A stretch of 64,000 nucleotides of DNA, taken from positions 27,200 to 91,199 of the forward strand of contig DASSIS010000089.1 in NCBI GenBank assembly GCA_035691665.1. The letters are read 5' to 3'. The notes beneath the pieces are model-generated. The model did not search any database. It was given only the letters and a program-made list of their open reading frames with translations, and was not told the origin of the DNA. A program made the translations under genes and the position numbers. This DNA comes from DASUBN01 sp035691665 (lineage in GTDB: Bacteria; Pseudomonadota; Gammaproteobacteria; Natronospirales; REEB76). Positions 45,787 through 54,104 of this stretch are shown here, piece by piece; the stretch's first letter is position 1, and each line of letters opens with the position of its first letter.

Positions 45787-47010
45787 ATGACTACCCATCA
45801 CCGCCTGCACCTCCACGCCGCCGCGGCCATCCTGGCTTTGGGACTCGCGACCCCGGCCCTGGCCGTGACCCCCTACACCAAGTCCGACAGTTACAAGAAC
45901 CCGGCGGTGAAGGCCGGCAGCACCGTGGACCTCAGCAACCTCATGGGCCACATCACCGTGGTGCCCGCCGAGGACGGCGCCTTCAGCCTGGACAGCGCCA
46001 TCGTGGCCGCCGCCAGTTCGGATGCCGACGCCCAGGCTCTCGCCAACAAGATCAAGATCGAGATCAGCCCCAGCGGCAAGGACGTGAGCGCCGTGGTGCA
46101 TTACCCGCTGGACGAGTACGACCACTATTACTACCCGCGCCCTGACCAGGGCCTGAACTTCGGCTGGAGCAACACCAGCACCGAGTACGAAGGGCAGCGC
46201 GTCGTGATCAGCGACGGCAGCTTCGGCAGCGGCGCGAACGTGCACGTGGACATCACCGTGCACCTGCCCAAGGGCGTGCACCTGCAGGTGGACAACAAGG
46301 TGGGCCTCATCGAGTCCAGCCGTGTGAACGCCCCGCAGGAACTCAAATCCGGTTCCGGCGACATCCGCGCCACCGACGACGGCGACAGCTTCACCGCCCA
46401 CAGCGGCAGCGGCGACCTGACCGTGAGCGGCCAGGACGGCGCACTTGACTTAAGCACGGGCTCGGGCGACGTGGAAGTCTCCCAGCAGAAGCACGGCAGC
46501 GTGCAGGCCAAGAGCGGCTCCGGCGACCTCAAGCTCACGAGCCTCGGGGGCGTCGTGGTCGCCGAGACCGGTTCCGGCGACGTGATCATCAAGCAGTTCA
46601 GCGGCAGCGGCCTCGACGTGCACACCGGTTCCGGCGACGTCACCATCGAAGACGCCAAGGGCTCGCTCAAGGCCCGCGCCGGCTCCGGCGACATCAAGGT
46701 CACGGACTTCACCGCCGGCGACGCGGTGGACGCCCACACCGGCAGCGGCAGCATCGGCATCGAGGGCGATCTGGGTGCGGTGGTGCGCCTCTCCGCCGAC
46801 AGCGGCTCGGGGGACATCGTGATCCACACCAGCCAGGTCCCCTCGCTGCACATCGAGGCCACCTCGGACTCGGGCGACGTGGACGTGGACCTGCCGGGCA
46901 TGCAGAACGTCTCGGCCCATGCCCACTCCATCCGCGCCGACGTGAACGGCGCCAAGGGTTCGGCCGACCTGGAAGCGGGCTCCGGCGACGTGACCTTCAC
47001 CAAGCATTGA
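45787..47010 (+). CDS. DUF4097-family secreted beta-repeat protein (paralogue C)
   Basis: 407 residues with a signal peptide (AAAILALGLATPALA). Residues ~180-405 are an array of about ten strands marked by SGSGD or TGSGD turns (SGSGDIRATD, SGSGDLTVSG, TGSGDVEVSQ, TGSGDVTIED and so on), a right-handed beta-solenoid pattern of DUF4097. It ends SGDVTFTKH. No catalytic residues. It is followed 23 bp later by a paralogue, and both lie under the promoter at 45704. Role unknown; predicted periplasmic or surface-associated. Confidence 0.85.
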   Translation: MTTHHRLHLHAAAAILALGLATPALAVTPYTKSDSYKNPAVKAGSTVDLSNLMGHITVVPAEDGAFSLDSAIVAAASSDADAQALANKIKIEISPSGKDVSAVVHYPLDEYDHYYYPRPDQGLNFGWSNTSTEYEGQRVVISDGSFGSGANVHVDITVHLPKGVHLQVDNKVGLIESSRVNAPQELKSGSGDIRATDDGDSFTAHSGSGDLTVSGQDGALDLSTGSGDVEVSQQKHGSVQAKSGSGDLKLTSLGGVVVAETGSGDVIIKQFSGSGLDVHTGSGDVTIEDAKGSLKARAGSGDIKVTDFTAGDAVDAHTGSGSIGIEGDLGAVVRLSADSGSGDIVIHTSQVPSLHIEATSDSGDVDVDLPGMQNVSAHAHSIRADVNGAKGSADLEAGSGDVTFTKH

Positions 47011-47033
47011 ACCGGCGATCGCGGAGGCTCAAC

Positions 47034-48176
47034 ATGCGGTTCCGTCCCCGTCCTTACCCCATCGTCCTGCTGTTCCTGGCCCTGGCGGCCGGGAGCGCCC
47101 AGGCCGCGATCCATGATGCGACGCTCGAGAAATCCATCCCGGCGGCGGGTCTGCACACCCTGCAATTCCAGAACCTGGCCGGCGCCTTGACGCTGGGCAC
47201 CACCACTGGAGATGCCATCGTGGTGAAGGCCCACGTAGTGGCCGGCGGCGGCTCCGACGCGGATGCGGCGAAACTGGCTGCGCGTATCGCCCTCGAGCTA
47301 CAGCAGCAGGGCGACACGGCTTACCTCACGGTCAGCTACCCGGTGGACGACATCGACCATTACCTCTACCGCGCAGAAGGCCTCTCGGGGGGCACCGTGA
47401 GCGTCAAATACATGGGCGAGCGGGTGACGGTGAACGGCGGCTTCATCGTATCTGTCGGCGTGCCGCTGCACGTGGATGTGGACATCCGGGTGCCGAAGGG
47501 CATAAAGATCCACGCCGAGAATGCCGCGGGTGTGATCACGGCGGACGGCCTGACCGGCGGCCTCTACGCCAAGACCCATGACGGCCCCGTCACTGACGCG
47601 CATTCCAGCGGCGAGGACTACCTGGATACGGGCAGCGGCGAGGTGCATGTGACCGACCACCAGGGCACCGCCAAAGCGGACACGGGTTCCGGCGCCGCCG
47701 TTTTCGAGAATGTGACCGGCGACGAGGTCTACGCCGACACCGGTTCCGGCGACGTGAGCATGAAACACTGCAAGGCGCCGTTGCTCTACGCCGACACCGG
47801 CTCCGGCGACGTGAACCTGGAGGACGTACAGGGCTCGCTGCACCTGGACACGGGTTCCGGCGACGTGGACGGCACCGGCGTCACCTCCGGTGAGAAGCTC
47901 TATGCCGACACCGGCAGCGGCCACGTGCATCTGGACGGCGACCTCTCGGCGGTGACCGACCTGTACGTGGACACCGGCAGCGGCGGCGTGATGCTCAAGA
48001 CTTCCAAACCCCCTTCCCTGCGGCTCACGGTCTCCACCGGCAGCGGCAGCTCAGACGTGGACCTGCCGGATATGCACGAGGTCGCCATCATCGACGGCGA
48101 CCTGCATGCCGTGCTCGGCGATGGCAAGGGCACCGGCCGCATCGACACCGGTTCCGGCAGCGCCAGCTTCCACTGA
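47034..48176 (+). CDS. DUF4097-family secreted beta-repeat protein (paralogue D)
   Basis: 380 residues. Start at ATG 47034 with GGAGG 6 nt upstream; signal peptide ends GSAQA. Same layout as paralogue C: AGALTLGTTTGDAIVVKAHV near the N-terminus, a QQQGDTAYLTVSYPVDDIDHY segment, IRVPKGIKIHAENAAG, then a DTGSGDV array (DTGSGEVHV, DTGSGDVSM, DTGSGDVNL, DTGSGDVDG and DTGSGHVHL). It ends GSGSASFH. A tandem duplicate of C. A fragment of a C-like tail lies just after its stop. Confidence 0.85.
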   Translation: MRFRPRPYPIVLLFLALAAGSAQAAIHDATLEKSIPAAGLHTLQFQNLAGALTLGTTTGDAIVVKAHVVAGGGSDADAAKLAARIALELQQQGDTAYLTVSYPVDDIDHYLYRAEGLSGGTVSVKYMGERVTVNGGFIVSVGVPLHVDVDIRVPKGIKIHAENAAGVITADGLTGGLYAKTHDGPVTDAHSSGEDYLDTGSGEVHVTDHQGTAKADTGSGAAVFENVTGDEVYADTGSGDVSMKHCKAPLLYADTGSGDVNLEDVQGSLHLDTGSGDVDGTGVTSGEKLYADTGSGHVHLDGDLSAVTDLYVDTGSGGVMLKTSKPPSLRLTVSTGSGSSDVDLPDMHEVAIIDGDLHAVLGDGKGTGRIDTGSGSASFH

Positions 48177-48183
48177 GACCCAC

Positions 48184-48210
48184 GCCGGTGTGACCTTCAC
48201 CCGGCACTGA
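48184..48210 (+). pseudogene. Remnant of a DUF4097 C-terminus after paralogue D
   Basis: Nine codons reading AGVTFTRH and a TGA, in a different frame from paralogue D, match the end of paralogue C (GDVTFTKH plus stop), including the string GTGACCTTCACC. It suggests that paralogue D lost its original tail or that a further copy decayed here. Confidence 0.45.
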
Positions 48211-48233
48211 GTTCATCCGAGAGTCAGGAATTT

Positions 48234-48261
48234 GGGCCGGCGTGAGCCGGCCCTCCTTTTT
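48234..48261 (+). terminator. Rho-independent terminator after the DUF4097 pair
   Basis: Perfect 8-bp stem GGGCCGGC (48234-48241) with GCCGGCCC (48246-48253), GTGA loop, followed by TCCTTTTT. Confidence 0.85.
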
Positions 48262-48267
48262 GAAACC

Positions 48268-48341
48268 TCTGCAAAAGCCCATCCTGGACTTTCACAGACT
48301 CGGCGAGTCCTTTCGCCGCGACAGCGTTCCGTCATGTCGCG
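48268..48341. repeat. Compound stem-loop repeat, copy C (decayed)
   Basis: First hairpin 48268-48298 (TCTGCAAAAGCCC arm, several mismatches, ATCCT loop), linker GACTCGGCGAGTCC (48297-48310), and a hairpin with arms CGCGACA (48317-48323) and TGTCGCG (48335-48341). Same order as copies A and B. It ends about 20 bp before the endonuclease V reading frame opens. Confidence 0.65.
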
Positions 48342-48474
48342 TCGAATTATGGATGCTTGACGCCCCGGCGGTTTTCTCCCAGATTGGCGGCTCGTCCCCG
48401 CCACCGAGACCGCCGCCACGCCCGCCCCCTCCATCCCCGAAGCCCGCGCCCTGCAGGAGCGCCTGCGCAGCCAG

Positions 48475-49089
48475 GTGGTCCGCGAGGACGACTTCAGGAC
48501 CGTGCACCGCGTGGCCGGCACCGACTGCGCCTACAAGGACGGCGGCAAGACCGTCCGTGCCGTGGTGGCAGTCTTAAGCTTCCCGGAGCTCAGGCTCCTC
48601 GAACACGCGGTCGGGGAAGCGCCGGCGGACTTCCCCTACATCCCGGGTTTCCTCTCCTTCCGGGAAGTGCCGGCCCTGCTCGCGGCCTTCGCCAAGCTCG
48701 AGACCCCGCCCGACCTCCTGCTCTGCGATGGCCAGGGCTATGCCCATCCACGCCGCTTCGGCATCGCCTGCCACCTGGGGGTCACGCTCGGCCTCCCCAG
48801 CATCGGGGTGGCGAAGTCGCGGCTCATCGGCAAGCACCCGGAGCCCAGTCCCGCAAGTGGTAGCCGCGCCGCGCTCACGGACAAGGGTGAGACCGTCGGT
48901 GCGGTGCTGCGCACCAAGGACAAGGTGAGCCCTCTCTATATCTCCATCGGCCATCGCATCAGCCTAGACACCGCCGTGGACTACGTGCTGCGTTGCTGCC
49001 GCGGCTATCGTCTTCCCGAGACCACCCGCTGGGCCGACGGCCTCGCCGGCGACCCGGCTTTCACCTTGAAGGCGCGACGAATCAGGTAA
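48475..49089 (+). CDS. nfi: Endonuclease V (deoxyinosine 3'-endonuclease), start codon uncertain
   Basis: 204 residues from the first canonical start (GTG 48475). Endonuclease V motifs: VAGTDCAYKDGGKTVRAVV with the catalytic Asp, FPYIPGFLSFREVPALLAAF, DLLLCDGQGYAHPRRFGIACHLG, GVAKSRLIGK and GYRLPETTRWADGLAG. It nicks DNA next to deaminated adenine. Homology appears to continue upstream in frame (ARALQERLRSQ before VVREDD), matching the usual N-terminal helix, yet no ATG, GTG or TTG occurs in that frame between the stop at 48358 and 48475; CTG codons at 48451 and 48463 are possible. A stem-loop repeat sits just upstream. Confidence 0.85.
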   Translation: MVREDDFRTVHRVAGTDCAYKDGGKTVRAVVAVLSFPELRLLEHAVGEAPADFPYIPGFLSFREVPALLAAFAKLETPPDLLLCDGQGYAHPRRFGIACHLGVTLGLPSIGVAKSRLIGKHPEPSPASGSRAALTDKGETVGAVLRTKDKVSPLYISIGHRISLDTAVDYVLRCCRGYRLPETTRWADGLAGDPAFTLKARRIR

Positions 49090-49117
49090 CATGGCCGCAT
49101 CCAAAGGGGCGATGCGC

Positions 49118-50998
49118 ATGTCCGGCGAGATCCGTTTCATCCTCGACTTCGACAGCACCCTGGTGCGGGTCGAGACCCTGGAACTGATGGCGGAACTCAA
49201 GCCGGACGGCGCGAAGCTGAATGCCCGTATCAAGGAACTCACGGACGCCGCCATGGGCGGCTCCCTGAGTTTCCGCGCCGCACTGGAGCAGCGCCTCAAG
49301 CTCCTGCACTTCCACCGCGACCAGCTGCCGGCGCTCGCCGCACGCCTCGAGCAGGAGATCAGCCCCTCCTTCCTGCGCAACCGCGCCTTCCTCGCCGCCC
49401 ACGCGGAGCGTATCCACGTGGTCACCAGCGGCTTCCGGGAAGTGGTGGAGCCGGTGCTGAAGAGCCTGGGGCTCGACCCCGGGAACCTGCTCGCCAACAG
49501 CCTGCATTACGATGCGGAAGGCTATATAGACGGTTGTGACTGGTCCAACCCCCTCGCCCAGGACGGCGGCAAGCCCAAGGCCGTGGCCGCGCTCAAGCTC
49601 AAGGGCGAGGTGGTGGCGGTGGGCGACGGCATCACCGATTACGAGATCTTCGCGGCGGGGGCGGCGAGCCGCTTCTACGCCTACACCGAGAACGTGAAAC
49701 GCGAGGCGGTGCTGGCCAAGGCCACGAAGGTGGCGCCGAGCTTCGACGAAGTGCTCTACGACTGCGGCCTCAAGGCGGCGGTCTCCTACCCCAAGAACCG
49801 CCTCAAGGTGCTGCTGGTGGAAAACATCCACCCGGAGGCGGTGGCGGCCTTCGAGCAGGAGGGCTACACGGTGGAGTCGCTCGCCGGCAGCCCGCCCGAG
49901 GCGGAACTGGCCGAGCGCATCAAGGACGTGGCGATCCTCGGCCTGCGCTCCAAGACCCAGCTCAACGAGGCGGTGCTGGCCAACGCCAAGCGCCTGCTCA
50001 CGGTGGGCGCCTTCTGCATCGGCACCAACCAGCTCGACCTCGCCGCCTGCGACCGGCGCGGGGTGGCGGCCTTCAATGCGCCCTACAGCAACACCCGCTC
50101 GGTGGTGGAACTCGCCATGGCCGAGCTCATCCTGCTGATGCGCGGCATCCCCGAGAAGATGCGGCTCATGGACCAGGGGGTGTGGGACAAGTCCGCCAAG
50201 GGCGCCCATGAGGTGCGCGGCAAGCGCCTGGGCATCATCGGCTACGGCAACATCGGCATGCAGCTCTCGGTGCTGGCGGAATCCGCCGGCATGCAGGTCT
50301 GCTTCCACGACGTGACCGAGCGCCTGGCGCTCGGCACCGCGAGGAAGTGCGCGAACCTCGATGAGCTGTTGGAGACCTCGGACGCCGTCACCGTGCACGT
50401 GGACGGCCGCAAGGAGAACAAGCACCTCATCGGCGCGCGGGAGTTCGCGCGCATGAAGAAGGGCGCGGTGTTCCTGAACCTGTCCCGCGGCCACGTGGTG
50501 GATCTCGATGCCCTCGGGCAGCGCCTCAAGTCCGGGCATCTCATGGGCGCGGCGCTCGACGTGTTCCCGGAAGAGCCCCATGGCAACGGCGAGGCCTTCG
50601 AGCATCCGCTGCGCGCCTACCCGCAGGTGATACTCACCCCCCACATCGGCGGCAGCACCCAGGAGGCCCAGCGGGACATCGGCCGCTTCGTGAGCAGCCG
50701 CATCATCGACTACGTGAACACCGGCAGCACCGAGAACAGCGTGAACTTCCCCGCCATCCGCCTGCCGCCCCAGGCGCGGGCGCACCGGCTCATCCACCTG
50801 CACGAGAACGTGCCGGGGATCCTGGCGCGCATCAACCAGGCGCTCGCCGCCCACGGCGCCAACATCGTGGGCCAGTACCTCAAGACCCACGAGCGCATCG
50901 GCTATGTGATCACCGACATCGACGGCAGCTATTCCGAGATGCTATTGGATGAGATAAGAGACATCTCTCACACCCTGCGCTTCAGAGTGCTCTACTGA
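49118..50998 (+). CDS. Fused phosphoserine phosphatase - D-3-phosphoglycerate dehydrogenase
   Basis: 626 residues joining two steps of serine synthesis. Residues ~1-215 are a SerB-like HAD phosphatase: RFILDFDSTLVRVE (DxDST), HVVTSGF, KPKAVAALK and GDGITDYE. Residues ~232-625 are SerA-like: the NAD-binding GKRLGIIGYGNIGMQLSVLA, VTVHVDGRKENKHLIG, LNLSRGHVVD, PHIGGSTQEAQ, and a C-terminal ACT domain (about 550-625; HENVPGILARINQALAAHG) that usually binds serine for feedback control. The ATG at 49118 has AAAGGGG 8 nt upstream; ATGs at 49091 and 49112 are alternatives. SerC is not in the window. Confidence 0.93.
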   Translation: MSGEIRFILDFDSTLVRVETLELMAELKPDGAKLNARIKELTDAAMGGSLSFRAALEQRLKLLHFHRDQLPALAARLEQEISPSFLRNRAFLAAHAERIHVVTSGFREVVEPVLKSLGLDPGNLLANSLHYDAEGYIDGCDWSNPLAQDGGKPKAVAALKLKGEVVAVGDGITDYEIFAAGAASRFYAYTENVKREAVLAKATKVAPSFDEVLYDCGLKAAVSYPKNRLKVLLVENIHPEAVAAFEQEGYTVESLAGSPPEAELAERIKDVAILGLRSKTQLNEAVLANAKRLLTVGAFCIGTNQLDLAACDRRGVAAFNAPYSNTRSVVELAMAELILLMRGIPEKMRLMDQGVWDKSAKGAHEVRGKRLGIIGYGNIGMQLSVLAESAGMQVCFHDVTERLALGTARKCANLDELLETSDAVTVHVDGRKENKHLIGAREFARMKKGAVFLNLSRGHVVDLDALGQRLKSGHLMGAALDVFPEEPHGNGEAFEHPLRAYPQVILTPHIGGSTQEAQRDIGRFVSSRIIDYVNTGSTENSVNFPAIRLPPQARAHRLIHLHENVPGILARINQALAAHGANIVGQYLKTHERIGYVITDIDGSYSEMLLDEIRDISHTLRFRVLY

Positions 50999-51012
50999 AC
51001 TGGCGCCGGCTC

Positions 51013-51057
51013 CTCCCCCGGATTACTCTTTAACCCGGGGAGCGCGGAGTCCCGCGC
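51013..51057 (+). terminator. Hairpins after the serine-biosynthesis fusion
   Basis: A stem with one mismatch (51013-51021 with 51034-51042) is followed at once by a second 6-bp GC hairpin (GCGCGG with CCGCGC, 51042-51057). No T-run follows. Possible terminator or leader structure of the next gene. Confidence 0.35.
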
Positions 51058-51078
51058 CGTGAATCGGGGAGCCAAGCC

Positions 51079-51561
51079 ATGAAGATCCGCACCACCCTGC
51101 CCGCCGCCCTGTGCGCCCTGCTGCTGTCCCTGCCTGCCTGGGGAGCGGATGCTCCCGCACCCGACCCCAGCGCCGCCAAGGTGTTCCGGCTGCTGGACGC
51201 GGACGGCTATCAATACACCAAGAAGAGCGACACCGTCTGGTACGTGATGAAGCACGGCACCGCTCTCGGCGACTTCAAGGTGATCGGCGCCAACGAAGGC
51301 GATCTCCTCGTGGTGTTCGTGACCATCGCCCGGAAGGCTCACATCCAGATGGACATGGAACTGGCCGCAAAGATGCTCGCGCTCAACAACGACCTGGACC
51401 AGGTGAAGATCGGCATAGATCACGACGGCGATGCCTTCGTGCGCACCGACATCTCCATCCGCATCCTGGATCAGCAGGGATTCAAGGAGGTGGTGGAACA
51501 GGTGGGCGCGGCAGCGGAAGAGGCCTTCACCGCCATCAAGCCTTACACCGACTACAAATAA
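51079..51561 (+). CDS. Secreted YbjN-like (sensory transduction regulator fold) protein
   Basis: 160 residues with a signal peptide (LPAALCALLLSLPAWGADA). The mature part matches the YbjN/type III chaperone-like fold: FRLLDADGYQYTKKSDTVWYV, GDLLVVFVTIA, then AKMLALNNDLDQVKIGIDHDGDAFVRTD and a last amphipathic helix. YbjN proteins bind partners and affect stress and motility in E. coli, but most periplasmic versions are unstudied. Single gene converging on the HtrA-like protease gene with a 2-bp gap. Confidence 0.75.
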   Translation: MKIRTTLPAALCALLLSLPAWGADAPAPDPSAAKVFRLLDADGYQYTKKSDTVWYVMKHGTALGDFKVIGANEGDLLVVFVTIARKAHIQMDMELAAKMLALNNDLDQVKIGIDHDGDAFVRTDISIRILDQQGFKEVVEQVGAAAEEAFTAIKPYTDYK

Positions 51562-51563
51562 CC

Positions 51564-52556
51564 CTAGGCAGGCGCTTCGACCGGGATCACCTCGATGCTG
51601 AGCCGCTGGGTGCGGCGCAGGATCTCGATGACGACCGGCTCACCCACGGGGATCTCGCCCAGGACGCGCTGCAGATCGGGGATGTCCTGCACCGGCCGGC
51701 CGGCGAGCCCCAGGATGATGTCGCCGCTCCTCAGCCCCGCCGCGTCCGCAGCGCCCGCTTTCTCGGCGCGGGCGATCTCCACACCCCGTTCCGTGGCGAG
51801 CCCCAGGTGACGCACCAGACGCCGGTCAAGCGGCCGCTCGCGCCCGGCGATCCCGAGGAAACCGCGCAGCACCCGTCCCTTGGTGAGGAGTTGGGTGAGC
51901 ACCCAGCAGGCGGTGTTCACCGGGATGGCGAACCCCAGGTTCTGGGCGCTGGCGATGATGGCGGTGTTGATGCCCATCACCCGGCCGTGGGAATCCAGGA
52001 GGCCGCCGCCGGAGTTGCCCGGGTTCAGGGGCGCGGTGTGCTGGATCACGCCCTCGATGAGGCGGCCGTTGCGGGAATCGAGCGAGCGCCCGAGCGCGCT
52101 CACCACGCCGGTGGAGACGCTGGAGGAGAACCCCAGGGGATTGCCGATGGCGATCACGAGCTGGCCCACCTGCAGGCGGCTGGAATCGCCCAGCTCCGCA
52201 TAAGGCAGGCCGTTGCCCCGGGCGCGCAGCACCGCGAGGTCCGTGGGCGGATCGCGGCCCACCAAGTCCGCCTCCATCTCGACGCCGTCGGTGAAACTCA
52301 CCGACAGGGATTCGGCCCGCTCCACCACGTGGTTGTTGGTGAGCAGATAGCCGTCGGGCGCCACCATCACGCCGGAACCGGCGCCGCGGCGGCCGCGGGC
52401 GTCACCCACCGCGATGTTCACCACCGCCCCGCCCACTCCCGCCACCACGGCCACCACCGCATGGGAGTAGGCGTCCAAGAGCCCGGCGTCGGAGGGGCCG
52501 GAGCCGGTTTCTGAGGAGGGTTCGGAGGAAGGACCGGATGGGAAAAGCTCGTCCAT
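51564..52556 (-). CDS. Trypsin-like S1C serine protease with PDZ domain (HtrA/Deg-like), no signal peptide
   Basis: 330 residues. Triad: His in LLTNNHVVERAE, Asp in PPTDLAVLRA and Ser in NPGNSGGGLLDSHG. A single PDZ domain follows (about 235-325; GADAAGLRSGDIILGLAGRP is the core). The N-terminus (MDELFPSGPSSEPSSETG) is polar and has neither a signal peptide nor a membrane anchor, unlike DegP, DegQ or DegS, so it is predicted cytoplasmic. It may start later, but no hydrophobic stretch suitable for export follows except AVVAVVAGVGGAVV inside the protease fold. Confidence 0.92.
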   Translation of the reverse strand: MDELFPSGPSSEPSSETGSGPSDAGLLDAYSHAVVAVVAGVGGAVVNIAVGDARGRRGAGSGVMVAPDGYLLTNNHVVERAESLSVSFTDGVEMEADLVGRDPPTDLAVLRARGNGLPYAELGDSSRLQVGQLVIAIGNPLGFSSSVSTGVVSALGRSLDSRNGRLIEGVIQHTAPLNPGNSGGGLLDSHGRVMGINTAIIASAQNLGFAIPVNTACWVLTQLLTKGRVLRGFLGIAGRERPLDRRLVRHLGLATERGVEIARAEKAGAADAAGLRSGDIILGLAGRPVQDIPDLQRVLGEIPVGEPVVIEILRRTQRLSIEVIPVEAPA

Positions 52557-52626
52557 CCGGTGTAGATTGGGGTCGCGGGGGTGGTTTCAAGGCGCCGGGG
52601 GAGCGTCGCTCCCCCTGGAGTCGGCC

Positions 52627-53034
52627 ATGGATCTCGTCTGGTATGTCGTCGCCGTGCTGGTCGCGGGCGTCGCCACGTCCTTCACGGACTGGTACTTCAT
52701 GGGCGTGTTGTTCCATGACAAGTACCTGGCGCACCCGGAGGTCTGGCGTTTCCTGGGCCCCGGCAAGCAGGAGCGCCTGGCCGTGGCCCTCTCGACCCTG
52801 GCGGGCCTCATCAGCTGCGCCCTGTTCATCTACCTCTGCCAGCACCTGGGGCTGCTGGGCTGGCATGCGGCCATCGCCTTGGCCCTCGGCGCCTGGCTCG
52901 CGGTGGCGGTGCCGCTCATCGTCACCAACGGCTTCTTCATCAGGATCCACCCGCTCAACAGCCTGGCCATGTGCCTCGGCTGGCTCGCGCGGCTGCTGAT
53001 CTCGGCCGTCTCGGCCCACCTGTTCCTCGGCTGA
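52627..53034 (+). CDS. Small four-helix membrane protein (DUF1761-like)
   Basis: 135 residues from ATG 52627, with GGAG 7 nt upstream. Four membrane helices (about 4-24, 50-72, 80-102 and 110-133). The first loop FTDWYFMGVLFHDKYLAHPEVWR resembles the WYxxLFxxxWxxL region of DUF1761 proteins, but the match is loose. Function unknown. It is 29 bp upstream of murB in the same direction. Confidence 0.65.
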   Translation: MDLVWYVVAVLVAGVATSFTDWYFMGVLFHDKYLAHPEVWRFLGPGKQERLAVALSTLAGLISCALFIYLCQHLGLLGWHAAIALALGAWLAVAVPLIVTNGFFIRIHPLNSLAMCLGWLARLLISAVSAHLFLG

Positions 53035-53063
53035 CACCTCCGTCGGGTAGAATCGCCGCTCCC

Positions 53064-54104
53064 ATGCAAAGCCACGCCACCAGCATCACCTGCTTCCTGC
53101 TGCGCGACGAGCAGCTCCTGCAGCGCAACACCTTCCGGGTGCCGGCGCGCGCGGCCCGCTATTCCGAAGTGCGCGACGTGCGCGCCCTGCCCGAGCTCCT
53201 GGAGCGCCCCCAGGTACGCGGCATGCCGGTGCTCGCGCTGGGCGACGGCAGCAACCTCCTGCTCACTAAGGACTACGAAGGCCTGGTGCTGCACATCGCC
53301 AACACCGGCGTCCTGACCCTCGGCAGCGACGGCGCCCGCACGCGCCTTCGGGCCGCTGCCGGCGAGAGCTGGGACAGCTTCGTGCGCTGGTCCCTGGACC
53401 ACGGCTATGCGGGCCTCGAGAACCTGATCCTCATCCCCGGCACCGTGGGCGCGGCACCCATCCAGAACATCGGCGCCTACGGCACCGAGGCCGGCGAGTT
53501 CATCGTCATGGTGGAAGCCTGGGACCTCAAGCAGCAGGAATTGGTGCAGCTCGACCGCTCCGCCTGCGCCTTCGGCTACCGCAGCTCCCTGTTCAAGCAC
53601 GAGCCGCAGCGCTACATCGTGACCGCCGTGGATTTCGAGCTGCCGCACCGCCATGAACTCAGGACGGATTACGCCGGCCTGCGCGAGGAAGTGGAGGCGC
53701 TCGGCGTGAAGGACCCCGGCCCCGCGGACGTGGCGCTGGCGGTCGAGACGCTGCGGCGGCGCAAGCTCCCCGATCCGGCGCTCATCCCCAACGCCGGCAG
53801 TTTCTTCAAGAACCCGGTGCTGCCGGCCGAGCGGGCCACGGACCTCTTGCGCGCCTTCCCGGGCCTGCCCACCTACCACAGCAGCGAAGGCAACACCAAG
53901 ATCTCCGCCGCCTGGCTCATCGAGTCCTGCGGTTTCAAGGGCGTGCGCGACGGGGACGCCGGCGTCTCGGACAAGCATTCCCTGGTGCTGGTGAACTACG
54001 GCCACGCCACCGGGGCCGAGGTCTGGAGGCTCGCCATGCGGATCCGTGATGCGGTGACGGCCCGCTTCGGGATCATCCTCGAACCCGAACCCGTCATCCT
54101 CTGA
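53064..54104 (+). CDS. murB: UDP-N-acetylenolpyruvoylglucosamine reductase
   Basis: 346 residues, type I MurB as in E. coli. Reduces UDP-GlcNAc-enolpyruvate to UDP-MurNAc with FAD and NADPH, the second committed step of peptidoglycan synthesis. FAD-binding core: LALGDGSNLLLT and NLILIPGTVGAAPIQNIGAYG; FGYRSSLFK has the catalytic-region Arg and Ser; IPNAGSFFKNPVL and SAAWLIESCGFKG with the C-terminal KHSLVLVNYGHA follow. The stop codon overlaps a possible CTG start of the next frame (CTGA at 54101-54104). Confidence 0.96.
   Translation: MQSHATSITCFLLRDEQLLQRNTFRVPARAARYSEVRDVRALPELLERPQVRGMPVLALGDGSNLLLTKDYEGLVLHIANTGVLTLGSDGARTRLRAAAGESWDSFVRWSLDHGYAGLENLILIPGTVGAAPIQNIGAYGTEAGEFIVMVEAWDLKQQELVQLDRSACAFGYRSSLFKHEPQRYIVTAVDFELPHRHELRTDYAGLREEVEALGVKDPGPADVALAVETLRRRKLPDPALIPNAGSFFKNPVLPAERATDLLRAFPGLPTYHSSEGNTKISAAWLIESCGFKGVRDGDAGVSDKHSLVLVNYGHATGAEVWRLAMRIRDAVTARFGIILEPEPVIL

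Noticed and set aside
49091..49117. Earlier starts (ATG 49091 or 49112) for the serine-biosynthesis fusion
   Set aside because: The ribosome site AAAGGGG is well spaced only for ATG 49118; the added residues are not conserved-looking.
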